This document shows, piece by piece, positions 1 through 12,392 of a DNA stretch of 64,000 nt. Origin of the DNA: Erpobdella octoculata (Eukaryota > Annelida > Clitellata > Hirudinida > Erpobdellidae); contig OZ022242.1 in the NCBI GenBank assembly GCA_963978895.1, forward strand, positions 16,795,121 through 16,859,120. The letters run 5' to 3'. The position numbers were made by a program, and so were the translations under genes. The notes under the pieces are model-generated. The model ran no database searches and was not told the origin of the DNA. It saw only the letters and a program-made list of their open reading frames with translations. Each line of letters opens with the position of its first letter. The stretch's first letter is position 1.

Positions 1-3000
1 GGAAGATTGGTCATAACCCCACTGACTGATAGGATTTATTTGACCTTGACTCAAGCCCTCTTTATGAAATTAGGTGGGGCTCCAGCGGGGCCTGCCGGAA
101 CAGGAAAAACTGAAACCACCAAAGACTTAGCTAAAGCTCTAGGCTTACTTTGTGTTGTAACAAACTGCGGAGAAGGAATGGACTACAAAGCAATAGGAAA
201 AATCTTTGCCGGTTTGTGTCAGAGCGGCTCATGGGGCTGTTTCGACGAATTCAATAGGATCGAAGTTTCTGTACTTTCAGTTATATCATCACAGCTGCAA
301 ACCATAAGGAATGCTCTCTTGATGAACGCCACCACTTTCAGCTTTGAGGGCCAGTTGATACCGATGGACAACAAAGTCGGCATTTTTATAACCATGAATC
401 CTGGTTATACCGGCCGCACTGAACTTCCAGAATCTATTAAGGCTCTTTTCAGACCTGTAGTCTGCATCGTTCCTGATTTGCAGATGATCTGCGAGATAAT
501 GTTATTTTCCGAGGGATTTCTCATGGCAAAGGTTTTGGCTAAGAAGATGACAGTTCTTTACAAATTAGCCAGCGAGCAGCTGTCTAAGCAGCACCACTAT
601 GATTTCAAACTAAGAGCCATTAAATCTGTACTTGTCATGGCTGGTGAGCTCAAGAGATCAGCAGATTTCGAAGAAGATGTTGTTCTTATGAGAGCTCTCA
701 GAGATATGAACCTTCCTAAACTTGTCTTCGAAGACGTGCCACTGTTTTTGGGCCTTCTTGGAGACCTCTTTCCTGGGATGTCTTGCCCTAGGGTCCAGTA
801 TCCAAGTCTCCATGAAGCCGTTAATGCTGTTCTGCTCGAAAACAAATATATTAGTTTACCGCATCAGGTTGACAAAGTAATTCAACTTTACGAAACAATG
901 ATGACCAGACACACCATAATGGTAGTCGGTCCAACCTGCGGTGGCAAATCTGTGGTTATAAATATGCTAGCTCAAGCCCAAACAAAATTGGGTGTTCCGA
1001 CAAAATTGTTCACTATAAATCCAAAAGAAAGAAGTGTAATCGAACTCTATGGTGTATTAGATCCCATTACTAGAGACTGGACTGATGGGTTACTGTCAAA
1101 TTTGTTTAGGGAATTGAACAAACCAACCGACAAAGTTGAAAAAAAGTATATCGTTTTTGATGGAGACGTTGATGCTCTGTGGATAGAGAACATGAACTCG
1201 GTCATGGACGACAATAAAATATTGACCTTGGCCAACGGTGAGAGAATCAGACTACAGAAGCACTGTTCAATGATTTTCGAAGTTTTTGACTTGCAATACG
1301 CAAATCCTTCTACGGTGTCTCGTTGCGGCATGGTCTACGTCGATCCTAAAAATCTTCGTTTTGATCCTTACTGGCAGAAATGGCTGAAAGTACGATTTGA
1401 TAGAAGACAGAACCTTATAGAATATCAATCGCTGTTAAACTTATACAACCGTTTTGTGCCTTCTTTAATTCAGTTAATATTTAAAGGTGATTCGAACAAA
1501 GCAGCTGGAGATCCATTAAAAACAATTATTCCCCTTACAGATCTCAGTTTAGTCAAACAGCTGACACACATGCTGGAGGCACTACTGGACGAAGATACGT
1601 GTGACGAGGAGCAAGTTATTGAATGTATTTTCGTAGAAGCCTTGTACTGGTCTCTTGGGGCAGGCTTGATAGAAGACGACAGAGTCAAATTTGACGCCTT
1701 TGTCAAACAGATATCAACGATGAATATTTCTGTGTCAGAATTAGGTGTCGGACCGGGTGAATTACCCGGTGGGGATTCTTTAATTTTCGATCATTATTGG
1801 GAGAACAGCTCTCGGATATGGGTTACTTGGCAATCTAAAGTACCCAATTACGTGCACAATCTTAATTTGAAATTTAACGAAATATTAGTTCCGACAAAGG
1901 ACACCGTTTCTCTCAAATGGGTCTTAAGTCTTTTTCTTAAAATGGAAATGCCAATTCTGTTTTCGGGTGAAAGTGGAACAAGCAAAACTGCTACCATTAA
2001 AAGTTATTTGAAAAGTTTAGATCAGGATAGCTACCAAATTTTAGAAATGAATTTTTCCAGTAGAACCACATCACTTGATTGCCAAAGAAATCTTGAATCA
2101 CACACGGAAAAAAGAACTCGAGATGTCTTTGGACCTCCGGTCGGCAAACGTCTTGTGGTTTTTGTAGACGACTTGAACATGCCACAGGTGGATCCATACG
2201 GAACACAGCAGCCGATCGCAATGCTGAAACTATTGCTGGGTTATTCGGGGTTTTACGATAGAGGAACGATGTTGAATTGGAAAACTTTAAAAGATTTGGA
2301 TTGGGTCGCAGCCATGGGCAACCCGGGTGGGGGAAGAAACAGTGTAGATCCAAGGTTCATATCGTTGTTTTCGTTTATCAACGTTGTCTTTCCGTCAGAT
2401 GAATCAATTTATCGCATTTACAATAGCATCTTATCTGGTCACACTGTGAGTTTCGTCCAAGAAATCAGAGAATCTATTGAAATGGTGACATCTATGACTA
2501 TGACTCTCTTCAAAGGCGTATTTAGACATCTTCCTCCAACTCCCTCAAAGTTTCACTACATTTTTAGCTTGCGTGACTTTTCTCGGGTGTACTGCGGCTT
2601 GTGCTGCATAAAACCAGAACGTTTCGAAACAAGAAACGAACTGCTTCGCGTTTGGCGCCACGAATGTCTCAGAGTTTTTACCGACAGATTGGTAGACAAC
2701 AAAGATCGCTTTTATGTCAATGACCTAATCCAGCAGCTTGTAGAGACTAATGCAACCAACGGCGCTCAGTACATACTGGCCAACCCCATTATTTACGGTG
2801 ATTACGCAACGGTTCTTAACTCGTACAGCATCAAATACTACGAGGATCTGAAAGACTACGACAACATCAATACCATATTTAACGAAATTCTTGAAGAGTA
2901 TCGCAAAATAGACAGTCTACCGTTAGTATTGTTTAACGATGCGTTGGAGCACTTGAGCCGAATCTACAGAGTCCTTCGTCTACCTCAGGGGCACTGTTTG

Positions 3001-6000
3001 CTAAGCGGCATGGGAAACGTCGGTAAGTTTTCGCTCTCTAAACTGGCCGCCTTTACAGCTGGTTATGAATTTTTCACCATTGAACTTAACAGAGGCTATA
3101 ACGAAGCATCGTTCAAAGAAGATCTCAAAATCTTGTATGAAAAACTTTGCGTTGAGAATAAGAACATTGCTTTTTTGTTCAAAGACCAGTTCATTGTAGA
3201 AGAAAATTTTCTTGAGCTTATAAACAACATGCTCACCTTAGGCACCGTTCCAGCATTGTACGCCGACGATGAAAAAGACAAAATAGCCGATCAGTTACAG
3301 CAGCAGCTTTCGCAATTTGAAAAATCATTGACGAAAGATTTGATCTGGCAATATTTCGCTAAACGTGCAATTAGCAATCTTCATATCATACTCTCCATGA
3401 ACTCGGCTAACCCAAACCTGGCAAAAAGATGCAGAAATTTTCCAGGCATAGTAAATAATACACACATAAACTGGATGTTTTCTTGGCCTAAACAAGCTCT
3501 TTTGGCCGTTGCGAACGAAGTGATTTCAGATGAGATAAAGTTAATCAGTCCGGATATGCGGCCAGCCCTTGTTGACCACGCCATATACGTTCACAAAACG
3601 GCAGTTCAAGCGTCCGAAGAGTATTATGAAAAGATGAGACGTAAAAATTACATGAGCCCAAAGAACTATCTAGATTTTCTTAATCTTTACATCAAACTTC
3701 TTTACGAAAACGATTCTTTTATAAACTCACAGAGCAGCCGACTCAGTGGAGGCATGACTAAACTGATTGAGTCTGGAAAGCAACTGACCGAGCTGAACAC
3801 CAAGTTGTCTGTCCAGAGGATAGCCGTAGCTGAAAAAACTCAATCTTGTCAAAAGTTGCTAAATAAAATTGCTCACGCTACCGACGAAGCAGAAAATAAA
3901 CAAAGTTTAGCACTGACAAAAAGCGCACAAATTGAAGTTCAAACAAGAGATATAACACGAGAAAAAGCAGAAGCCAGAACAGCGCTTTCTAAAGCAATGC
4001 CTGCCCTTGATGCAGCTAGACTTGCTCTTGACGACATTGATAGAAATGATGTAACGGAGATCAGGTCTTTTGCGAAGCCACCGAAGCCAGTTCAAACAAT
4101 AGGGGAGTGCATCGTGGTACTTAAGGGCATCAAGGATGTATCGTGGAAATCGGCCAAGGGACTCATGACCGATCCAAATTTTTTGAGATCTTTGAAAGAA
4201 TTGGATGTGGACAACATACCACCCAAAAATATAAGCGTCGTCAAATACTTGCTTAAAGAAATGAACATGAGCATTGAGGAAATGCGTGACAAGAGCAGAG
4301 CTGGAGCTGGTTTGATGAAGTTTGTTCAAGCAGTGGTTGGCTACTGCGACGTCTATAAAGACGTCAAGCCAAAAAAAGACAAAGTTGAAAGACTCGAAAA
4401 AGAGTACAATCTCACCATGCATGAGTTGGAGAAAATAACCTCCCAATTAAACCACTTAGAACAAACTCTTGCTCATTTGAAAGCTCAGTACGAACAGGCA
4501 ATGATTGAAAAAAAATTGCTGGAGGACGAAACGGATCTTATGCAGAGACGCTTGCACGCTGCCGACAAACTGATCAAAGGTTTAAGTTCAGAGAAGATTC
4601 GCTGGCAGAGGGAGATTGAAGAACTGAACGCACAGAAAACCCTTATAATTGGGGACTGTCTCCTCTGCGCGGGGTTTCTTGCTTACACATCAGCGTTCAC
4701 CTGGCAGTTCAGAGAAGATTTGATTTATGATAAATGGTTTAACAACGTCAAAAAACTTGAGATACCAATAAGCGACCCTTTTTCTTTGACGAAACTTCTG
4801 ACAAACGACGTGGAGATCAGTCGCTGGAATTCTGAAGGCCTTCCTCCGGATGATTTGTCAGTGCAAAATGCCATATTAGCTACTAAAAGCAACCAATTTC
4901 CGCTCTGCATAGATCCCCAACAGCAAGCGCTAAATTGGATCAAACAGAGAGAAAAAGGCAACAACTTCAAAATTAGTAGTTTTAACGATTCCGACTTCAT
5001 GAAGCATCTTGAACTTGCGGTCAAGTACGGCTCATCTTTTCTTTTTCAAGATGTTGACGATTACGTGGACCCGCTGATCAATAATATAGTTGCCAAAGAA
5101 TACAAAACGCAAGGTGGCAACACTACAGTCGTCGTTGGTGACAAAGCCATTGATTACGATATGAATTTCCGCTTGTATTTGAACACAAAACTGCCGAATC
5201 CAAATTTTGCACCTGGCATATACGGACTTGCTGCTGTAATCAATTTCATGGTCACGCTTAAAGGTTTAGAAGAACAGTTACTCGGTGTGATTGTCAGAAT
5301 TGAGAAAAACGAGCTAGAGGAACGCCGTGAACAGTTAATATTTGAAACGAGTAACAATAAAAGGCTGCTCAAAGACCTCGAAGATTCGTTGCTACGAGAG
5401 CTGGCACAATCAAAAGGGAACATGCTCGACAACGTTGAATTGTTGAATACACTTGAAAACACGAAATCAAAGTCAAGCGAAGTGGCAGAAAAGTTGCGAC
5501 TGGCCGCCCTGACGTCCGACGAGATCGACCGCAACAGAGACATTTACCGGTCCGTGGCCAAACTGGGAGCCATTTTGTTTTTTGTTCTGGCTGATATGTC
5601 AACGGTAAACCCCATGTATCAGTACTCACTTTCATCCTATATAAAGGTTTTTGAGTACAGCTTAAAACGGAGCCTCACTGATACACGCGTTGCCATTCGG
5701 CTAAGAAACATCACGGACATGCTGAAATACAACGTCTATAATTACGGCTGCACGGGAATCTTTGAGGAACACAAGCTTCTATTTTCTTTCCAGATAACTT
5801 TGAAACTAAAATTGGAAGAAGGCGTCATTGCCGAAGATGAACTAGACTTTCTAACGAAAGGTAACGTTTCCGTAGAGCGATCGACGCGTGCCAAGCCGTT
5901 TCCATGGATACCAGATGACGCCTGGGAGTGCGTTCTAATCCTTGGAAAAGTTTCACCAACGGCTTTCGATCGGATTGTTGAGGACGTCGAAGCTCATGGT

Positions 6001-8436
6001 GAAGAGTGGAAGGAGTGGTACGAACACGATTCTCCTGAATCTACTTCTTTGCCTCTCGACTACGAAACTTCACTGACCGGCTTTCATCGTCTCATGCTCT
6101 TACGCTGTTTTCGTTTAGATCGTCTTTTCTGTGCGATTAGCAACTACATCATGGCCAACATGGGAGAACAATACGTCACTCCACCAATCGTCAGCTTAAA
6201 TTCTATATTTGAACAAAGTATGCCGTCAACGCCGGTAGTTTTCATACTGAGTGCCGGATCCGACCCGACAAGCGACTTGCTGAAGTTTGCCGAGGAGATC
6301 GGCATAAAAAATACTAATCTCAAGATCCTCTCTCTTGGTCAGGGACAAGAAAAAGTAGCCATGAGCCTTCTCAGTGCTGCCATGACGCACGGCCATTGGC
6401 TCATCTTGCAAAATTGTCATCTTTTAATTAAGTTTCTGAAGGATTTAGAAAAAGAATTTGATAATGTTTCCAAACCACATCCCGATTTTCGACTCTGGCT
6501 TACTACTGAGCCAGTTCAATCTTTTCCCATAAGTATTCTTCAGAGGTCACTTAAAGTTGTGACGGAACCGCCAAATGGCTTGAAACACAATCTGAGAAGT
6601 ACTTATGTCAAACTGGTTCCGTCTAATTTGAAAGGATGCGCCCATGTCCATTATCCATCTCTTCTATTCGTTCTCAGCTTCTTCCATGCCGTAGTACAAG
6701 AACGTCGAAAATACGGAAAAATAGGCTGGAATATAGCATACGACTTCAACAATTCTGACTTTGTCGTCTGCAACACCATCTTAGAGAACACTCTTCAAAA
6801 GCTGGTTTATTTAGACGAAGGGAGCGGCGTAATTCCTTGGACCAGTCTCAAGTACCTCATTGGTGAAGTAATGTATGGTGGTCGTGCAATCGACGATTTT
6901 GATCGTCGCGTTCTCAACACTTACATGGACGAATACATGGGTGATTTTCTCCTGGATGCCTACCAGAAGTTTCACTTTTACGCTGATAATGAATTCGAGT
7001 ACCTGTTACCTGATGGCTCGACTAAAGATGAATTCCTGCAGTACATCGAGATGCTGCCTATGACAACAACTCCTGAGGTTCTTGGACTTCACGAAAATGC
7101 TGAGATAAGGTGACAAAAAGTTACTGTGATTTTATTATATTTCAATGTTATCGTTGTTGTTTTTGCATTGTATAAAAGTATAAATGTTGGCTTTTCCATC
7201 TTGCAGTTTATTAAGAAGTCATAAAATTGATAAAAAAAAGTCTTTTTTTTATTTTCGCAATTTTTGTTTATAAATGAAAAAAATTGTGTTTCTCTGGCGT
7301 CTACATTTTTTAGAAATCTTAAAAAAATGCTATCAAATTGTTACATCAGCTACTTTATGAACGCCGGTCAGAGCATGCTCGACTACATGAAAAGCCTCCA
7401 GCCAAGGACCAAGAGCACGGAGACGAGTGCGAGTCGAGAAGAACAAATTGACAAGATTGCTAAGGACATGCTCGTAAAAATACCTGAAGAATTTAATATA
7501 GAAAAAATTGTTCAACAACTTTCGCCAGCTAGAACCCCCAGCATTGTTGTGCTCCTTCAAGAACTGGCGCGCTTCAACTTGCTGACTAGTAATCTTCTTG
7601 TCTCGCTCAAGACCCTTAGACGGGCCATAGCCGGGGAAGTTGGTATGAATAACGACTTGGAAGAGATTTCGAACTCGCTATACTTTGGCACTATTCCACA
7701 GAGTTGGCGTCGTTTGGCTCCAGAAACGAAGAAGTCACTGGCTGCTTGGATAGTCTTTCATTTAGATAGGTACAAACAGTACTCGGCATGGGCGTTTGAT
7801 TCTGAGCCCGAGGTTGGTGGTTGTTTATTTGTCGTAGTTTGCAACATCTTGTGGTTTTTTGTGTGTTATTTCGAAATTATATTGCATTCAATATTTTATT
7901 TTTTAACAAATTTTTCAAGGAGTTTTTTTTCATATTTTATTGTAATCAGTAAATAATAAACAATAATTCTTACCTTTTGTTAGATCATGTGGCTTTCCGG
8001 ACTGCACGTACCTGAGTCCTACATGACTGCTCTAGTGCAAATGACTTGTCGCAAGAATAACTGGTCCTTAGATAAATCCACCCTTTTCACTAAAGTTCTC
8101 TCTCCACAAACGGATGAGGATGCTATCGATTCGTTTAGCCACGGTAAAATGGTCACTGGGCTCTACCTAGAAGGAGCAGGCTGGGACGTTAACAACTGCT
8201 GTCTGGTTAAGCAGGAACCGAAAAAGCTGGTCACCTCGATGCCAACCATCAAAATTATTCCCATACAGAGCAGCAAGCTGCGCTTGGCCAACACTCTTAG
8301 AACTCCCGTATACGTCACTTCGGATAGGAGGAACTCAATGGGCATGGGGCTGGTTTTTGAAGCCGATCTCAACACCAGACAGCACCTTAGTCACTGGATA
8401 CTTCAAGGTGTCTGTCTGGTACTCAACCCAGAATAA
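1..8436 (+). CDS. DNAH10: Axonemal dynein heavy chain 10-like, C-terminal 2674 residues (5' partial)
   Basis: Motor part of an inner-arm (I1/f beta-type) dynein heavy chain, an ATP-driven microtubule motor of cilia and flagella. The frame is already open at base 1. Three exons: 1-7109, 7350-7812 and 7984-8436 (TAA). Introns 7110-7349 and 7813-7983 have GT-AG ends and joining them keeps frame. Visible in order: AAA1 P-loop GPAGTGKT (about residues 30-37) with Walker B CFDEFN; AAA2 P-loop GPTCGGKS (310-317); AAA3 P-loop GESGTSKT (656-663); AAA4 with a degenerate P-loop GMGNVGK (1003-1009); coiled-coil stalk with microtubule-binding tip (about 1255-1560); AAA5 with GLPPDDLSVQNAI; AAA6; and the C-terminal domain ending in GVCLVLNPE. 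Similarity to DNAH10 from recall is close throughout AAA1 and the C-terminus. The N-terminal tail, normally about 1,900 residues, lies outside the window. Residue numbers count from base 1. The 7.1-kb exon without introns is unusual, but the two terminal introns argue against a processed retrocopy. Confidence 0.95.
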
Positions 8437-8634
8437 TATGTTGAACATATGATTTTTAGTTTAATTAAATTTCTTCTGAAATTTTCAGTACTTTCATGAT
8501 TTAAAAAAAAATGATGAAACGCCCAAAGGTTTTTTAATATTAATAAATTTAGTTTTTGAGAAAACATTTTTATTTGAAAATAAAAAATAGTAGTTTTTAA
8601 TTGTTTTAATTATTTTTTTATGGATTTAATAGAG

Positions 8635-8829
8635 TTTTTTCATTTAATTTAACGTTTTTCATTTAATTTGACGTTTTTCATTTAATTTGATGTTTTTCAT
8701 TTAATTTGATGTTTTTCATTTAATTTGATGTTTTTCATTTAATTTGACGTTTTTTATTTAATTTGATGTTTTTCATTTAATTTGATGTTTTTCATTTAAT
8801 TTGATGTTTTTCATTTAATTTGACGTTTT
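8635..8829. repeat. 19-bp minisatellite downstream of the dynein gene
   Basis: About ten tandem copies of a 19-bp AT-rich unit, consensus TTTTTCATTTAATTTGATG, with mostly C/T changes at one position (GACG versus GATG). It starts about 200 bases after the dynein stop codon. The flanks on both sides (8437-8634 and 8830-9443) are AT-rich and show no gene. Confidence 0.9.
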
Positions 8830-9451
8830 TGCTTTTTCTATTTTGAACTTATTTGCTTGATGCATTTTATGACTAATAATTTAGCACACGTTGAAAAAAT
8901 GTTAACTGTCAGATGTTTTAAGTCATTTTAAGTAAATTATTTTGTTGTTTATTTCTATTGAATAAACTATTAAAACAAGCAATTAGATTAAAAATTTATG
9001 TTTCGTTGGCACTAGTTTTAGTATCTTTATTCAGTTCAAACATCAAGCACAGGTTGAAAGTTTTGTTCAATGTCTTAGATTGATAGTCTTCGATTTCTAC
9101 GTTCGAGGTCCAATTGTTGCAGAGATGATGTAGTCAAGACTTTTTTAAAAAAGCAAGTTCGACGTCAATAATTTTACTCCTGGGTAACTTTGATAGTAAA
9201 CTAATAACGAGAGAAGGGGAAAATATCTTTTTTGGGTGTCTTAAAGTTTGATATACTTTTGAATTTGTTTGTAATTTCACCTTTTGTCTTATTTTGTTTT
9301 GGTTAGGTTCTAAATTTGTTTCATAAAAGTGTAATTTCATGAAAAAATAGATTTCGGGAAATTTATCGACGTTCATGGGTCATGTGACGTTTATGAAGTG
9401 CACTTGCCAATGTTGATGTCGTCTGATACGCTAACAACTGTCACTAGGAGA

Positions 9452-11224
9452 CAGTGATGGGCACTTTAACTACTGTAGTTGTAACTACTGTAGTTATAAC
9501 TACATTTATAGTAGTTACATGGTAGTTATAACTACTTTTGTTTTTGAGTAGTTGCCATGTAGTTATAACTACTTTTATGATCTAGTTAGGTAGTTATAAC
9601 TAGTCTAACTACTTTTGCTTTCAATGTTAAATGAATTTGGAATTCGGAGTAAAGTACAGAACATTGTCACTGATAACGCTGCAAACTTCTCAAAGGCTTT
9701 CAAAATTGTTGTAGATGAGACAGAAGTAAATGAAGAAGAGTTTTTCAAAGGCAATGAACATGATAATGTTGATGATGATAATGTGTCAGATGAAATAGTT
9801 GAAATTGATGACAACAATGATGCCGATTATGATTGTGATTTGTTGAATGCTTTTGATAGTCTTGATGCTGCAGAAGATTCTGATGCAATCGATGTGTTGC
9901 CACCACACAAGCTTTGTGGTAACCATACCTTAAATCTTCTCGCTAGTGTCGATAGTCTACTGGCCAGGAATGATACATTTTATAAAAGAAGTTATGATCG
10001 AGCTATGGCAAAAGTACAGGCTTTGTCCAACTCAGTGAATCGTAGCCCTAAACTGAATGACATTGTTGAGGAGATATCAGGCAGTACATTCCTTAACCCA
10101 ACAGCTACTCGTTGGTCATCTAGTTTTCATGCAGTTCAACGTGTGGTATCTATTGGACTTGATAAAGTAAGGCTTTGCCAAGCTGCGCTGAAACAAGATC
10201 AAATGACTGAAGCCGACATGCACTTTCTTGCTTCGTATGCAAAGGTTATGAAACCAATTGTAATTGCTATCGATGTTCTGCAAGGGGAGAAAACAACGTA
10301 CCTTGGTCATCTCATTCCAACTATTATTGGGTTGAGGTCCAAACTTGAGGTCTACTGACAAATTGGTAGCTCCCCTTGTTAAGCCTTAATTTCTGGCATC
10401 AATAAGCGTTTTAATTCAATTTTAATAGATGATGAACATATAATTGCTTCTGTACTACTTCCACAATTTAAATTAAATTTTTTGTTGGAAGAAAAAAGAT
10501 TAGATGTTAAGCGGAAAGTTCTTAAATATGTTCAACAAGTTGTGGATGATACCACTGAAAGTAATAGAAATAAACTAAAGGAAACAGCTTTAACTGATTC
10601 AAGTAAATGTGAAGATGAGGATGATTTGTATAGTTTTATGAACAAAGAAATCAAGACACATGGGTCTATTAGTTTACCAAGCAAAGAACTTGAAGATTAC
10701 CTTGGATCTAAAGCATCGAATGTTCAATCACTGAAGGATTATCCATTTGTAGAACGAGCTTTCATAAAAGCCAATTCTACTCTTCCAAGCAGTGCAGCTG
10801 TTGAACGTTTGTTTAGTATGGCTGGTATGATTTTGACACCTCGAAGGTGCAAAATGAGTGACACTTTATTTGACCGTATGGTTTTTCTGAAAAGCCGTTC
10901 CAGTTTTAACAAATTTTGAACTTTGTCATTCAACCTTTATGTATCAATAAACACTTTGTTTTTCTAAAATTTGTTTAAAAATACCTTGTTTTTATTATAT
11001 TTGCTTAAAAATACTTTGTTTTTATTATATTTGCTTAAATATATCTTACAGTACATGTTTTATAAAAGTAGTTGGAAAGTAGTTAACTACTTTAGTAGTA
11101 GTTAACAAACTAGTTATAACTACCTCTCTTCTAAAGTAGTTAACATGTAGTTATAACTACTTCTGTCATGAGGTAGTTGGCATGTAGTTGTAACTACAAC
11201 TGAAGTAGTTGGTGCCCATCACTG
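9452..11224 (+). mobile_element. hAT DNA transposon with TSD CTAGGAGA
   Basis: The 8-bp target duplication CTAGGAGA lies at 9444-9451 and 11225-11232. The ends are CAGTGATGGGCA and TGCCCATCACTG, a 12-bp perfect terminal inverted repeat (TIR). Subterminal regions (about 9468-9610 and 11070-11215) hold many copies of the palindromic motif GTAGTTATAACTAC, the likely transposase-binding sites. The length of 1,773 bp is short for an autonomous hAT, and the 5' part of the transposase is missing. Confidence 0.93.
9615..10919 (+). pseudogene. hAT transposase remnant, N-terminally deleted
   Basis: Two open stretches in the same frame (9615-10358 and 10482-10919) are separated by stop codons. The first holds the RNase H-like core: VTDNAANF near its start, an acidic insertion, the CGNHTLNL box and TRWSSSFHAV. 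The second ends with the C-terminal hAT dimerisation domain (LPSSAAVERLFS, then LTPRRCKMSD). The BED zinc finger and first catalytic segment are absent because subterminal repeats run directly into the middle of the gene. The product is therefore inactive, and the copy is an internal-deletion derivative. Confidence 0.9.
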
Positions 11225-11263
11225 CTAGGAGAATTCTAACAACGAATTTCAAAACTTCACTGC

Positions 11264-11371
11264 ACTGATGTTGCGTGAAATGGATAGATGGATGAACGGA
11301 CGGATGGATGGATGTTAGGGATATTATTGAGTTAGATAGCAAAATAAATAACTCTTCCTTTTTTGCCGGCT

Positions 11372-11413
<42 letters not shown>

Positions 11414-11505
11414 AATAAATAACTCTTATTTTTCGCCGGCTTCTTTCTCCTCTCGCTCTCTCTCTCGCTTTCTCTTTCTTTCTTTCTTTCTTTCTCTCTC
11501 TCTCT

Positions 11506-11602
<97 letters not shown>

Positions 11603-11620
11603 TTCTCTCTCTCTCTCTCG
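11264..11620. repeat. GGAT and CT microsatellites with a duplicated unit
   Basis: A short GGAT/GGAC repeat (about 11280-11315) is followed by two blocks that each start AAATAAATAACTCTT and read TTTTT-GCCGGCTTCT before entering long CT/CTTT tracts (11340-11410 and 11411-11620). The block start plus the CT tract has therefore been duplicated. Confidence 0.9.
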
Positions 11621-11640
11621 GGTGTACACACCTATGACTC

Positions 11641-12190
11641 CATGACTCCATAGCAAACATTTTGTTGGATATATTTATGAAAAATGATATTGATGTCAAG
11701 AAAATCGTCGTCACTGTTACTGACAATGGCTCAGATTTCGTGAAGGCATTCAAGCAGTATGCAAAGAAAGATGTGGAAGAAAATGAGATGATGACAAAGA
11801 TACAGATGTCGAGAAAAATGATCTACCTGCTACTTTCAACCTGGCAAAGGACTCGCAACTTGATCTTTTTCTACCCCCACATCAACGTTTTGCACGCCAT
11901 GCCATAATCCAATTCAGCACTTTGGGAAGCTTCATCACGCAGCCAGTCCCAAGGTTGCAGAAACAGTATAGGAGATATATGGGAAGCAACTTTTCCTTCC
12001 CTATGAAACCAGGTGGAACTCACATTACAATGATGTTTGCCGGTTCATTGAGCTAAAAGTGAAAATAAAGGAGTTGTATGTAGCCGTAGCTTTCTCTTTG
12101 CCATTGGTATTCTTCAAGATACAAAAAAATTGTTACCTGGGCTACCTCCTACGAACCTTATTAACCATACAGAACACACTACAATTCATT
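11641..12190 (+). pseudogene. hAT transposase fragment, degraded
   Basis: Pieces in changing frames resemble the middle of a hAT transposase: VTVTDNGSDFVKAFKQ at 11707-11757, a degraded PPHQRF-HA box near 11875, and NCYLGYLLRTLLTIQ near 12130-12170. There are several stops and frameshifts and no terminal repeats were found. It is a different hAT lineage from the 9452-11224 element. It abuts the Helitron tail that follows. Confidence 0.75.
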
Positions 12191-12231
12191 CTCAACGGAC
12201 CACTTGTGCATTTTAAGTCGTTGGAATCTGC

Positions 12232-12392
12232 GACCGGGAACGGGAAAACATCCGGGAGCGGGAAAACAACCGGAAACGGGAGAACAAGCGGGAACGGGAA
12301 AAAGACCGGGAGTGGGGAAGGAAACGGGAGCGAGAAAGAAAAACGATAGAAAAACCTCTAAAACACCCGGCCAACGCCGGGTACTCCGCTAG
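12232..12392 (+). mobile_element. Helitron 3' end (copy 1)
   Basis: Imperfect tandem repeats of the type CGGGAGCGGGAAAACA (12232-12335) are followed by GAAAAACGATAGAAAAACC, a GC-rich hairpin (CCCGGCCAACGCCGGG) and the terminal CTAG, with T as the next base. A hairpin about 10 bases before a CTRR end, followed by T, is the Helitron signature. The 5' boundary was not found, so this may be a truncated copy. Confidence 0.8.

Noticed and set aside
7333..7560. - strand frame opposite the second dynein exon
   Set aside because: Shadow of the dynein coding sequence.
11332..11753. Arg/Glu-rich reading frames on the - strand
   Set aside because: They are translations of the CT microsatellite, with no start context or domain.
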